Source: Hyphomonas johnsonii MHS-2 (lineage in GTDB: Bacteria; Pseudomonadota; Alphaproteobacteria; Caulobacterales; Hyphomonadaceae). From it: 64,000 nt of DNA. The stretch's first letter is position 1. Every line of letters begins with the position of its first letter. The position numbers and the translations under genes were made by a program. Below are positions 1 to 8,635 of this stretch, in pieces. The stretch covers positions 186,001-250,000 of the forward strand of contig NZ_ARYK01000002.1 in NCBI RefSeq assembly GCF_000685275.1. The letters run 5' to 3'. The notes under the pieces were generated by a model. That model was not told the origin of the DNA, searched no databases, and saw nothing but the letters and a program-made list of their open reading frames with translations.

Positions 1-1063
1 AATCATCATTCGTGCAGCCGTCAATCTGGCCGTGGGCATTCCAGTCCCCGACGATGAAGCCGTCAAACCCCATGCGGTTCTTCAGGACATCGGTCAGGAG
101 GTAGTGGTCGCCATGAATCTTCGTACCGTTCCACTCCGAAAAGGATGCCATGACCGACAGGGCGCCGGCCTCGATCGCCGGCGGATAGCCAGCCGCATGC
201 AGGCGCACGAGATCAGCCTCGGAGAGCTGGGTATCGCCCTGGTCCTGGCCGCCGGTCGTGCCGCCATCGCCGAGGAAGTGCTTGGCGGTGGAAATGATGT
301 GCGTGTCATTGAGGAATTCGTCCGACCCGAACGTGCCTTGCAGGCCCTCGACGATCTTCCCGGAATAGGTCGCGACGATTTCCGGGTCTTCCCCGAAACC
401 TTCATAGGAGCGGCCCCAACGGTCATCACGCGGCACGGCTACGGTGGGCGCGAAGGTCCAGTCATGCCCTGTGGTGCGCAGTTCGATGGCGGTGACGCGG
501 GCGATTTCGCCCATCAGGTCGGGATCACGCATCGCACCGAGGCCGATATTGTGCGGGAAGAGTGTTCCGCCGATGACGTTATTGTGCCCGTGGACCGCGT
601 CGATCCCCCAGATGATCGGGATGGCGACTTCAACGCCTTCGGGGTCGACCGAGGCAGCATAGTAGGCGTCGACATCCGCGACCCATTCATCAATGGTGCC
701 ATAGGGCTTGCCGTCCGGGCCGGAATTGCCGCCGCTGAGAACCGAGCCGATGCGGTATTGTTTCACCTCTTCTGGCGTGATCGATCCGTTGTCGGCCTGG
801 ATCACCTGGCCAACCTTCTGTTCGAGCGTCATTTTCGCCATGAGCGCGTCGATGCGGGCTTCGATGGCGGGTGAGTTCAGATCGCTCGACACCTGCGGCC
901 AGAGCGTCACATCGGTGTCAGGCGCCGCAGCGGCCGCCGTTTCCTGCGCCGGAGCGAGCGCGTCTGCTGTGTCGTCACTTTCGGGAGGCGCGACCGAGCT
1001 GCAGCCCGCCATGATGAGTGCAACGGCGCATGCCAGTGCCCCTCTGTGTCCATGATTTGCCAT
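1..1063 (-). CDS. GH3 exo-beta-glucosidase lipoprotein, 3' part missing at window edge
   Basis: This is the N-terminal 354 codons of a glycoside hydrolase family 3 enzyme; the rest lies beyond base 1. The protein starts at ATG 1063 behind a GGAGGGAACAG ribosome site and has a lipoprotein signal (MAGC, Cys21), so it is probably membrane anchored. Residues from about 60 onward show the GH3 N-terminal barrel, including MTLEQKVGQ, GIDAVHGHN, RWGRSYEGFGEDP and STAKHFLGDGGT. The segment FIVGDWNAHG contains the expected catalytic nucleophile, Asp340. The motif set resembles 1,4-beta-D-glucan glucohydrolases (exo-beta-1,4-glucosidases) rather than the beta-xylosidase branch. It is divergent from the GH115 gene and shares its operator region. 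Confidence 0.88.
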   Translation of the reverse strand, partial: MANHGHRGALACAVALIMAGCSSVAPPESDDTADALAPAQETAAAAAPDTDVTLWPQVSSDLNSPAIEARIDALMAKMTLEQKVGQVIQADNGSITPEEVKQYRIGSVLSGGNSGPDGKPYGTIDEWVADVDAYYAASVDPEGVEVAIPIIWGIDAVHGHNNVIGGTLFPHNIGLGAMRDPDLMGEIARVTAIELRTTGHDWTFAPTVAVPRDDRWGRSYEGFGEDPEIVATYSGKIVEGLQGTFGSDEFLNDTHIISTAKHFLGDGGTTGGQDQGDTQLSEADLVRLHAAGYPPAIEAGALSVMASFSEWNGTKIHGDHYLLTDVLKNRMGFDGFIVGDWNAHGQIDGCTNDD

Positions 1064-1154
1064 TCTGTTCCCTCCCCGGGTTTGTTTTTCTGACTTTGTC
1101 CTGTCTTCGCCGGTCCTGGTCGCTGGCCCTTCAGATAAGGGTTGCGCCAGAAAA

Positions 1155-1168
1155 TGATGGCGTTAACA
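1155..1168. promoter_or_regulatory. LacI-type operator, site 1 (GH3/GH115 divergent promoter)
   Basis: The 14-mer TGATGGCGTTAACA matches 11 of 14 positions of the recurrent box TGTTAGCGCTAACA found at other promoters in this window. It has the central CG typical of LacI-family operators. It lies 92 bases upstream of the GH3 start and 64 bases upstream of the GH115 start. Binding by the LacI-type protein encoded at 8636 is inferred. Confidence 0.55.
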
Positions 1169-1231
1169 TTTTGGCTAAACGAAAACACGAGTCTGTTCAA
1201 CGGCAAACGGACCAAAGGGAGCGCAACAGCC

Positions 1232-4144
1232 ATGAAAGACGTTAAAAAAGGGGCTATTCTGGTCGGCGTGGCCGCCCGTCTCCTGCCACTGGTGATGTTG
1301 TGCACGGTTCCAGCCTGCGCCCAGACGCCTGTGGAGACCGGTCCGGTCGTCCACATGCCTGCCGCTGACATTGTCGCCCATCCGTTCGATGGCGCGTTCC
1401 CGCTCTTCGACAATGGCGCGGCCACCGCCATCCTTGTCGATCCTGCCGAGGATACCGGCGTGTTGCGCGCTGTCAGGAACCTGCAGGCGGACCTTGAAAA
1501 GCGCGGAGGCGCGCGACCGGAAATACGCACGGCGATTCCCGGGGACACAGCGAACCTGATCATTGTTGGGGAGCTGGGAAAATCGCGCTGGGTATCGCAG
1601 CTGCGCGACCAGGGGCGCATCAGCGCGGACGGGGTTGCCGGCGAATGGGAGGCGTTCTCGCAGGAAGTGATCGATCGGCCGTTCGATGGGGTTGAACGCG
1701 CGCTGGTCATCACCGGCGCCGACAAGCGGGGCACCATTTACGGTGTCTATGACCTGCTCGACCGGGCCGGTGTATCGCCCTGGGCCTGGTGGGCCGATGT
1801 GCCCATCGAGCCGATCGACGCGCTATATGTGGCGCCGGGTCGCCGGGTGGAGAAGCCGGAGGTCAAGTATCGCGGCATATTCCTGAATGACGAGAACCCG
1901 GCCCTCTATGGCTGGGTCAACGAAAAATTCGGCGGGTTCAATCACGGCTTCTACGAGCATGTCTATGACCTGCTGCTGCGCCTGAAGGCGAATTACCTGT
2001 GGCCGGCCATGTGGGGCAAGGCCTTCTATGACGATGACCCGTTGAACGCAGAGCTGGCCGATGAATACGGGATCGTCATCGGCACATCGCATCACGAACC
2101 GCTCGGCCGGGCGCACGTGGAATGGGAGCGCTATGGCACGGACGACTGGAACTACGCCACCAACAAGGACACGCTGGATGCCTTCTGGCGCTATGGCATG
2201 GAGCGCATCGGTGACCGCGAGGCGATCGTCACCATCGGCATGCGCGGAGACGGCGACGAGGCCATGACGGAAGGCACGGCCATCGGCCTGCTGGAGCGCA
2301 TCGTCAGGAACCAGCGCGAGATTATCGAGGACGTTACCGGCAAGCCTGCGTCCGAGACACCCCAGATATGGGCGCTCTACAAGGAGGTGCAGGACTATTA
2401 CGACCAGGGCATGCAGGTGCCGGATGACGTGACGCTGCTGTTCGCCGACGACAACTGGGGCAACATCCGCCGGCTGCCCGAGCCCGGCGTCGAACGCGAT
2501 GGCGGGTATGGCGTGTACTATCACTTCGACTATGTCGGCGACCCGAGAAACTACAAATGGATCAACACCACACAGATCGAACGGGTGTGGGAACAGATGA
2601 ACCTGGCAGACGCCTATGGCGCGAAGGACATCTGGATCGTGAATGTCGGCGACCTGAAGCCGATGGAATTTCCCATCGACTTCTTCCTCGACTTGGCGTG
2701 GGACCCCGCAGACATTCCCCTCGACCGCCTCGCGGCCTATCCGGCCGAGTGGGCTGCGGAACAGTTCGGTCCGGCGCATGCCGCCGAGATCGGCGCGCTC
2801 CTCACCACCTACACGAAATACAATGCGCGCCGGAAACCGGAACTCCTGGAACCGGGCACGTACAGCCTGCTGAACTATCGCGAGGCAGACCGGGTGGTGG
2901 CGGACTATAACGCCCTCGCCGAGCGAGCCACGGCGCTGCGGGCCGAGCTGCCGGCGTCACAGGACGACGCCTACATGCAACTCGTCTGGTTTCCGATCCA
3001 TGCCGCCGCGAACCTGAATGAGCTGTATGTCACTGCAGCGAAAAACCACCTCCATGCGCAACAGCACCGCGCGTCGACGAACGCGCTCGCCGATCGCGTC
3101 GAGCAATTATTCGCAAAAGATGCGGAACTGGCCCGGATATACCATGAGGACATTTCGGACGGGAAATGGAACCACCTCATGTCCCAGACCCATATCGGCT
3201 ACTCCTACTGGCAGCAGCCCGAACAGAACAACATGCCGGACGTGGTGCGCATCGACGTGCCGGCCCCCGCCCTGCCGGGTGTGTCGGTACCGGGCACGGA
3301 AGACGTTTCGATGACGGTCGACGCTGTTCTCACCATGCCGGTCTTCGATCCCTACGGCCGCCCTGTCCAGACATTCGACGTGTTCAATGGTGGCCAGACG
3401 CCGTTCCCGTTCGAGGTATCGACAGACGCGGACTGGGTGCGCCTGTCCGCGCCCGAGATGATCGTGAAGACCGAGATACCGGTCACGGTGTCGATCGACT
3501 GGGCACGGGTTCCTGCTGGAACGTCGTCGGCCAGTGTCTGGGTCAGCAGCGGCGAGACCCGTATTCCCGTGACAATCCCTGTACACACGTTCGAAGTGCC
3601 GGCTGAAGGGCACCCGTTCATCGAGACCGGGGGTATTGTCAGTTTCGATGCATCCGATGCCCACCGGTTTGGAAATGGCGATACTGTGCAATGGAAAATC
3701 ATTCCCAATCTCGGGCGCACAGGCGACAGCATCACGCCGTTTCCCGTTACGGCGGCATCGCAGACGCCCGGAGCCGACGGTTCGCCACGCCTGGACTACA
3801 ATATCTACGTCACTGAGCCCGGCACCTACACTGCCGACGTGACACTTGCGCCAAGCCTCGACTTCCGCGGCAAGGGCGGCCTGCGATATGCAATCTCCGT
3901 CAATGACGCACCGCCCCAGGTCGTCAACATCAACAGGGACACATCGCCGGAAGCCTGGCGCCTGACAGTCGCAGACTACGCAAACGTCCAGCGTACCGAA
4001 CACGTGATTGAGCAGGCGGGCCTGCAACACGTGACATTGTGGATGGTGGACCCTGGCGTCGTGTTCGAGCATGTCACGCTGGCGCGCGGACCGGTGCCGG
4101 ACGCCTATCTCGGCCCGCCCGCCAGCCCGCAGGCCCGCCGCTAG
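1232..4144 (+). CDS. GH115 xylan alpha-1,2-glucuronidase
   Basis: This 970-residue exported enzyme resembles glycoside hydrolase family 115, which removes (4-O-methyl-)glucuronic acid from xylan side chains. The start at 1232 is preferred over an in-frame ATG at 1142 because it has a purine-rich AGGGAGCG site upstream and begins a clean signal peptide ending near PACAQ. Family hallmarks include the GTIYGVYDLLDRAGVSPWAWWADVP-type region (about residues 165-190), the YRGIFLNDENPALYGW segment, LKANYLWPAMWGKAFYDDDP, and TIGMRGDGDEAMTEG. The C-terminal 250 residues are beta-rich and end in a GH115-type accessory domain. The gene converges on the GH5 gene with stop codons that overlap. Regulation through operator site 1 is inferred. 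Confidence 0.9.
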   Translation: MKDVKKGAILVGVAARLLPLVMLCTVPACAQTPVETGPVVHMPAADIVAHPFDGAFPLFDNGAATAILVDPAEDTGVLRAVRNLQADLEKRGGARPEIRTAIPGDTANLIIVGELGKSRWVSQLRDQGRISADGVAGEWEAFSQEVIDRPFDGVERALVITGADKRGTIYGVYDLLDRAGVSPWAWWADVPIEPIDALYVAPGRRVEKPEVKYRGIFLNDENPALYGWVNEKFGGFNHGFYEHVYDLLLRLKANYLWPAMWGKAFYDDDPLNAELADEYGIVIGTSHHEPLGRAHVEWERYGTDDWNYATNKDTLDAFWRYGMERIGDREAIVTIGMRGDGDEAMTEGTAIGLLERIVRNQREIIEDVTGKPASETPQIWALYKEVQDYYDQGMQVPDDVTLLFADDNWGNIRRLPEPGVERDGGYGVYYHFDYVGDPRNYKWINTTQIERVWEQMNLADAYGAKDIWIVNVGDLKPMEFPIDFFLDLAWDPADIPLDRLAAYPAEWAAEQFGPAHAAEIGALLTTYTKYNARRKPELLEPGTYSLLNYREADRVVADYNALAERATALRAELPASQDDAYMQLVWFPIHAAANLNELYVTAAKNHLHAQQHRASTNALADRVEQLFAKDAELARIYHEDISDGKWNHLMSQTHIGYSYWQQPEQNNMPDVVRIDVPAPALPGVSVPGTEDVSMTVDAVLTMPVFDPYGRPVQTFDVFNGGQTPFPFEVSTDADWVRLSAPEMIVKTEIPVTVSIDWARVPAGTSSASVWVSSGETRIPVTIPVHTFEVPAEGHPFIETGGIVSFDASDAHRFGNGDTVQWKIIPNLGRTGDSITPFPVTAASQTPGADGSPRLDYNIYVTEPGTYTADVTLAPSLDFRGKGGLRYAISVNDAPPQVVNINRDTSPEAWRLTVADYANVQRTEHVIEQAGLQHVTLWMVDPGVVFEHVTLARGPVPDAYLGPPASPQARR

Positions 4145-5169
4145 GGCGCCGGGGTCGGCACGGCCCCGTCGCCGGGTGCCTGATCCCAGGTGGCCAACAG
4201 GTTGCGCACAAGACGGCCGGACTCGGTGAGATCACGATCACGCCACGGCCCGGTCGGACGTGTGCCCGGCTTGAACAGGGAAGCGCCTTCTTCCTTGTCG
4301 CTGACCGCCCAATTGGCGTGCGAGAGTTGGTTCTCGCGGATGAAGTCCATCCATTCGAGCACCGACGCCGTATCAACGGCGCCGTCGCCGTCATAATTGA
4401 CTCCGCCCCACTCGGTCACGAACAGGGCGATGCCTGCGTCGAGCGCGGCCTGGGCCTTCTCGCGCAGCGCCGCCTTGTGGCTGCCTGCATAGAAGTGGAG
4501 CGCGTAGGCAACGTTCCCGGCACCGACCAGCGGATCGGCCGCGGCCTTGTCGACATCCTGTGACCAGCTCTGCGTTCCGACCACGATCAGGTTGTCCGGA
4601 TCGATCTCGCGAATGGCTTCGATCACTGTCTGCGCATAGGGCTTGATGACATCGGACCAGTCCGCAGTGTCGAGCGGCTCATTATAGATTTCGTAGATGA
4701 GATTGGGGCGGTCTCCATATCGCCGGGCGATGGTCTGGAAAAATGCGACGGCCGCTTCGGGATGCTCCTCTGCCCGGTGGGAATGCCAGTCCACCAGGAC
4801 GTAAACTCCCTCGTCAATCGCACCGTCGATGACGGCGACCGCGCGTGCGAGATTCGCGTCAGGATCAGAGAGATAGCCACCCTCTGGATCAACAGATATC
4901 GCCGCCCGGACAAGGCTGGCGTTCCAGTCCTTTGCGAACCGCCGGACTGTCTTGCTTGCATAGAATTTCTCCTGCCCGCCTCCAGTCGTACTCCAGAAGA
5001 AGCTGACGCCTGCCAAGGATACGGGCTGGCCTGTTTCGCCGACAATGCGATTTCCCTGCACGGACAAGGCGCCGTGTGCCTCAACGGGCGTCGGCGCATT
5101 GCCAGCCCCCAGACGGGAACACCCGGCCAGGGCCATGACGACAACAATTGAAAGCAGGATTTTCTTCAT
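4141..5169 (-). CDS. GH5 endoglucanase-like lipoprotein
   Basis: This 342-residue protein belongs to glycoside hydrolase family 5 (cellulase clan). ATG 5169 was chosen over the upstream ATG at 5187 because GGAG lies at good distance and the lipoprotein signal (LAGC, Cys17) then sits at the normal depth. The acid/base residue is Glu164 in YEIYNEP, and the nucleophile is Glu253 in FVTEWGG; VDWHSHRAEEHP is also typical. Substrate is not fixed by sequence: cellulose, glucomannan or another beta-1,4-glycan are all possible, and GH5 also contains xylanases. Its stop codon overlaps that of the convergent GH115 gene. GH43 lies upstream on the same strand, 273 bases away. Confidence 0.87.
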   Translation of the reverse strand: MKKILLSIVVVMALAGCSRLGAGNAPTPVEAHGALSVQGNRIVGETGQPVSLAGVSFFWSTTGGGQEKFYASKTVRRFAKDWNASLVRAAISVDPEGGYLSDPDANLARAVAVIDGAIDEGVYVLVDWHSHRAEEHPEAAVAFFQTIARRYGDRPNLIYEIYNEPLDTADWSDVIKPYAQTVIEAIREIDPDNLIVVGTQSWSQDVDKAAADPLVGAGNVAYALHFYAGSHKAALREKAQAALDAGIALFVTEWGGVNYDGDGAVDTASVLEWMDFIRENQLSHANWAVSDKEEGASLFKPGTRPTGPWRDRDLTESGRLVRNLLATWDQAPGDGAVPTPAP

Positions 5170-5442
5170 TACAGGTGCTCCGGACAATCTGGCCGCGGGT
5201 TATCAGGGCTTTCGCGGAATCAAGCCCGCCTGCCGCGCAAGGCTGGTCGCCAAAGTGGCCTTGAGGTTCTGGCGTGAGGCCGGTGTATCGAGAAGGCTGA
5301 TGATCGCATGGAGGAGCGAACTGTTCAACGACGCTAATGGTTTCCGGCCATAACCAGCGAGCCTCTGCGACCCGACATGCATGACCGGTTCATTGCCGAG
5401 AATTGCGCCGCCGACGATCTTGCGTCTGTTTGAACTTCGGTA

Positions 5443-7200
5443 TCAGTCGGAGACCGACGCAGATTCGGCGTAGAGGCCGAATATGGCGCCGACGAAGCCG
5501 CCCGCTTCCCGTGTGCTGAGGAGCTTCCCGTCGACGTCGCTGGCGAGTTTCGTCCAGGCCTCATCGCCTTCCAGCCTGTAGCTGAAATCATAGGCATCGG
5601 CCCGCGCCGTGATCCGAAGCTCGATCGGCTGGCCATCCCGCAAGCTGATAGCCCGGGATGCTATCATGTCTCCAGCCACAGGTGACGTTGGCCCCGCGCG
5701 CTTGCGCAAACGGATGAGCGATTCACCGGCCTCGTTCCGCGTCAGGCCAAGGGCGTAGAAATAGTCATCGCTCTGCAGTGCCGCCAATCCGGCCTCGTCG
5801 TCGGGGCCCTTTGCCGAGAACGTCAGGGATGTCGTCGCAACAGCGTTCTGGTGCTGCTGGCGCCGGCCCCACAGCGATGGCTGGGCACCAGCGCCGAGGG
5901 GCACCGGCCGCGCCTTGATACGGAGTTTCCTGTCCGCCAGCGACCACCATTCGGTTTCCGGCACGCGAAGCGTCATCCAGCTGGATGGCAGCGTGTCGCC
6001 GTCAAATTCCTCGCGGATTGCAAAATTCCCGGATGTCGGAGTGGACGGCGTGGCGACCGAAAGCGCGGTGGGCCGCTCGGTCATCACATAGGGAACCTTG
6101 TCGTCCCCGCGCGTGATGATCGGCCAGCCGTCCTCCCAGTCTACCGGCATCAGGAAGGTTTCGCGTCCCGTATTGTAGAAGTCATCTTCATAGGGTCGCA
6201 CGCCCAGGAATGTCGCCCACCAACGCCCCGCCCCGTCCTGCACAAGATCAGCGTGACCGACGGACGTGATCGGATCCGGTCGGTCTTCAGGAAGATGGCG
6301 CTGGGTGAGGATCGGATTGCCGTCAAATGCCGTGTACGGCCCTGTGACCGACTGCGCGCGCAGAACCACCTGCGAATGGTCGACAGCCGTGCCGCCTTCC
6401 GCTGCGCTGAGATAGTACCAATCCCCGATGCGGTAGATATGCGGGCCTTCGATCCAGATCGGCTTGTCTTCCGGATGGACACCGCCATTGATCAGGACCA
6501 CTGGCTCCGAGATCGACTGGAACGTTTGCGGGTCGACTTCGCGGATCCAGATCGCCCGGTGCCCTTCATAGAGCGAGCCCTCCGGGGGCACATCATTGTT
6601 CATGACATAGACCTTGCCATCCACGTCAAAGAAGAGTGACGGATCAATGCCGCCGATATCCGGCAGCCAGACGGGGTCAGACCAGGGGCCAGCGGGGTCA
6701 GTGGCGGTGACGATGAAATTGCCACCGCAATCGACGCACGTGTTCGCGACGAAGAATGTGCCGCCGTGATAGCTGATCGTCGGAGCGAATACACCGCGTG
6801 ATAAACCGAGGCCGTCAAAATCCAGCATGCCCGGCCGGTCGATCACGTTGCCGACCTGCGTCCAGTTCACCAGGTCGCGGCTATGCATGACCGGAATCCC
6901 GGGGAAATAGGCAAACGTGGATGTGACAAGGTAGAAGTCATCGCCCGCCCGCGTGATGCTGGGATCGGGATAGAAGCCCGTCAGGATCGGGTTGAGGTAT
7001 CCTTCCTGCGGCTCCGGCGGATTCGCGAATACGGGATCGTCGCCGGAATAGTCGAACCAGTCGAACTGCGCCACCGATGGTCCGGATGTTTCAAGGCCGT
7101 CTGGCGCAACACTGTCATGCGCGGCAGGGCCGCCGCACCCGATCAGGCTCATGGCGGCAACCGCCAACACGATTCTGCCCATGGATCGATTCAGGGTCAT
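5443..7200 (-). CDS. GH43 beta-xylosidase/arabinofuranosidase lipoprotein
   Basis: This 585-residue lipoprotein (LIGC, Cys22) has a GH43 five-bladed propeller (about residues 68-380) followed by a C-terminal beta-sandwich of the GH43_C2/DUF1349 type (about 395-585). The three expected acidic residues are visible: base Asp79 in GFYPDPS, pKa-modulating Asp186 in GGIDPSLF, and acid Glu251 in WIEGPHIY. The substrate is probably beta-xylosyl or alpha-arabinosyl residues of xylan. The protein stops soon after GAIFGLYAES, slightly before where many relatives end, so the tail may be shortened. It is divergent from the GH10 xylanase across a strong operator. The GAGGGAG ribosome site supports ATG 7200. 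Confidence 0.88.
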   Translation of the reverse strand: MTLNRSMGRIVLAVAAMSLIGCGGPAAHDSVAPDGLETSGPSVAQFDWFDYSGDDPVFANPPEPQEGYLNPILTGFYPDPSITRAGDDFYLVTSTFAYFPGIPVMHSRDLVNWTQVGNVIDRPGMLDFDGLGLSRGVFAPTISYHGGTFFVANTCVDCGGNFIVTATDPAGPWSDPVWLPDIGGIDPSLFFDVDGKVYVMNNDVPPEGSLYEGHRAIWIREVDPQTFQSISEPVVLINGGVHPEDKPIWIEGPHIYRIGDWYYLSAAEGGTAVDHSQVVLRAQSVTGPYTAFDGNPILTQRHLPEDRPDPITSVGHADLVQDGAGRWWATFLGVRPYEDDFYNTGRETFLMPVDWEDGWPIITRGDDKVPYVMTERPTALSVATPSTPTSGNFAIREEFDGDTLPSSWMTLRVPETEWWSLADRKLRIKARPVPLGAGAQPSLWGRRQQHQNAVATTSLTFSAKGPDDEAGLAALQSDDYFYALGLTRNEAGESLIRLRKRAGPTSPVAGDMIASRAISLRDGQPIELRITARADAYDFSYRLEGDEAWTKLASDVDGKLLSTREAGGFVGAIFGLYAESASVSD

Positions 7201-7277
7201 GGCCTACTCCCTCGCTTGCATTGCGTCAGTTTTATCCGGAGCGATCGTTAGGCCTATGGACGCTCGATCCATGATGG

Positions 7278-7291
7278 TGGTAGCGTTACCA
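7278..7291. promoter_or_regulatory. LacI-type operator, site 2 (GH43/GH10 divergent promoter)
   Basis: TGGTAGCGTTACCA is a near-perfect palindrome with a central CG and is the most symmetric operator copy after the 44-kb one. It lies 78 bases upstream of the GH43 start and 64 bases upstream of the GH10 start, so one bound repressor could cover both promoters. Assignment to the neighbouring LacI-type regulator is inferred. Confidence 0.72.
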
Positions 7292-7354
7292 TATCGGAAT
7301 CCATGGCACGGGGTCAACGCCAGAAGCCCCGGCTAGAAAACAGGGAGGAGCAAC

Positions 7355-8500
7355 ATGAACCAGCTTTCGCGACGGGAATGCCTTGCGCTTGCAGGAGGTG
7401 GATCGGCCGCTCTCGGGTTGGCCGGTTGCGTGAACGCGGCGACCACCCCAGACGGCGACATGCCGCTCGGACCTCCGCTGCGCACGCTCGCCAGCGAAAA
7501 AGGCCTCCGCTTCGGATCCGCGATGTCGTCGGGCCAGCTGGACGATGCGAAGTATCGTGAGATCATGCTGTTTGAATGTGGCACGATGGTCGCCGAGAAC
7601 GAGCACAAATGGTACACGATCTTTCCTGATCCGGACACGGTCAATTTTGCGCCGGCAGACCGGCTCGCTACCTTCGCTGGCGAGAACGGCCTGACGATGC
7701 GCGGCCATACGCTCCTGTGGCACAGGGAGATGTGGTCTCCGGAATGGGTCAATGCACTGGAGTTTTCAAGCGCATCCGAAACGGCCGATTTCGTGGAACA
7801 GAAAATCTCGCTCATCGTGGACCGGTACGCTCCGGCCATCTACGCTTGGGACGTGGTCAACGAGGCGATCGATGATGAGACCGGTGAATTCCGCCAGACA
7901 TCGCTCAGCGCCAAAATGGGCGAGCAACTGATCGACCATGCGTTCCACGTTGCAAAGGCGCACGCTCCAGATGCAACCCTAACATATAATGACTTCATGA
8001 GCTGGGAATCGACGAGCGCCGCACATCGCACGGGCGTGCTGAGATTTCTCGAGCGATTGAAGGCACGTGGTGTTCCGATTGATGGCCTCGGACTGCAAAG
8101 CCACTCCAATTATGAAATGCCGAATGAGTTCACGCGAGCCAGACAGCGCGACTGGGTCGCTTTCTGCGACGAAGTGGTCGGAATGGGCCTGGACATCTAC
8201 ATCACGGAGTTTGACGTGAACGATACCCGTCTTAAACCGGATATTGCTTATCGTGATGCGCTGATCGCGAGCTATACACGCGACTATTTCGATCTGATGC
8301 TGGCCTATCCGCAACTCAAGGAAGTCCTCGTGTGGGGCATGGTGGACGACCAGAACTGGTTACAGACCTTCCTTCCGCGAACCGACGATGTCGAGAAGCG
8401 CCCCACCGTCTACGACAGTGATTACAAGGCCAAATCCATGCGCCGGGCACTTGCGGACGCATTCAACGCAGCGGCGTATCGCCAACCAATGGCGCCATAG
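7355..8500 (+). CDS. GH10 endo-1,4-beta-xylanase, Tat/lipoprotein signal
   Basis: This 381-residue enzyme is a family 10 endo-beta-1,4-xylanase that cuts the xylan backbone. The N-terminus combines a twin-arginine stretch (SRREC) with a lipobox (LAGC, Cys25), suggesting Tat export followed by lipid anchoring. The barrel begins near residue 40 and shows AENEHKW, RGHTLLWH, the acid/base Glu170 in AWDVVNEA and the nucleophile Glu285 in YITEFDVND. WGMVDDQNW near the C-terminus is also family-typical. GGGAGGAG precedes the ATG. It is the only GH10 enzyme in the window and probably feeds the xylosidases and GH115 enzyme nearby. Confidence 0.95.
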   Translation: MNQLSRRECLALAGGGSAALGLAGCVNAATTPDGDMPLGPPLRTLASEKGLRFGSAMSSGQLDDAKYREIMLFECGTMVAENEHKWYTIFPDPDTVNFAPADRLATFAGENGLTMRGHTLLWHREMWSPEWVNALEFSSASETADFVEQKISLIVDRYAPAIYAWDVVNEAIDDETGEFRQTSLSAKMGEQLIDHAFHVAKAHAPDATLTYNDFMSWESTSAAHRTGVLRFLERLKARGVPIDGLGLQSHSNYEMPNEFTRARQRDWVAFCDEVVGMGLDIYITEFDVNDTRLKPDIAYRDALIASYTRDYFDLMLAYPQLKEVLVWGMVDDQNWLQTFLPRTDDVEKRPTVYDSDYKAKSMRRALADAFNAAAYRQPMAP

Positions 8501-8635
8501 TAGTGCATCGTGCCCCCATTGCGGTCACCGGCGGCAAAGTTCCTCAATTGCTGGGTGAACGCCCTTGCCAACCCTGTCTTTGGATAGTTAGACGCTGAAA
8601 CCTATATTAATTGCCAGTGAGCGGACGGGATATCA

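Noticed and set aside
32..874. Long plus-strand frame of 280 codons at the left edge
   Set aside because: It lies antisense to the GH3 gene whose motifs and signal peptide are clear; its translation has no recognisable domain.
1823..4072. Two long minus-strand frames (2779-1823 and 4072-3107)
   Set aside because: Both are antisense to the GH115 gene and arise from GC-rich codon bias; histidine-, valine- and arginine-rich composition without domains.
8584..8600. Possible operator copy upstream of the LacI-type gene (GTTAGACGCTGAAA)
   Set aside because: It needs a one-base insertion to fit the box and has only a partial second half; not strong enough to claim autoregulation.
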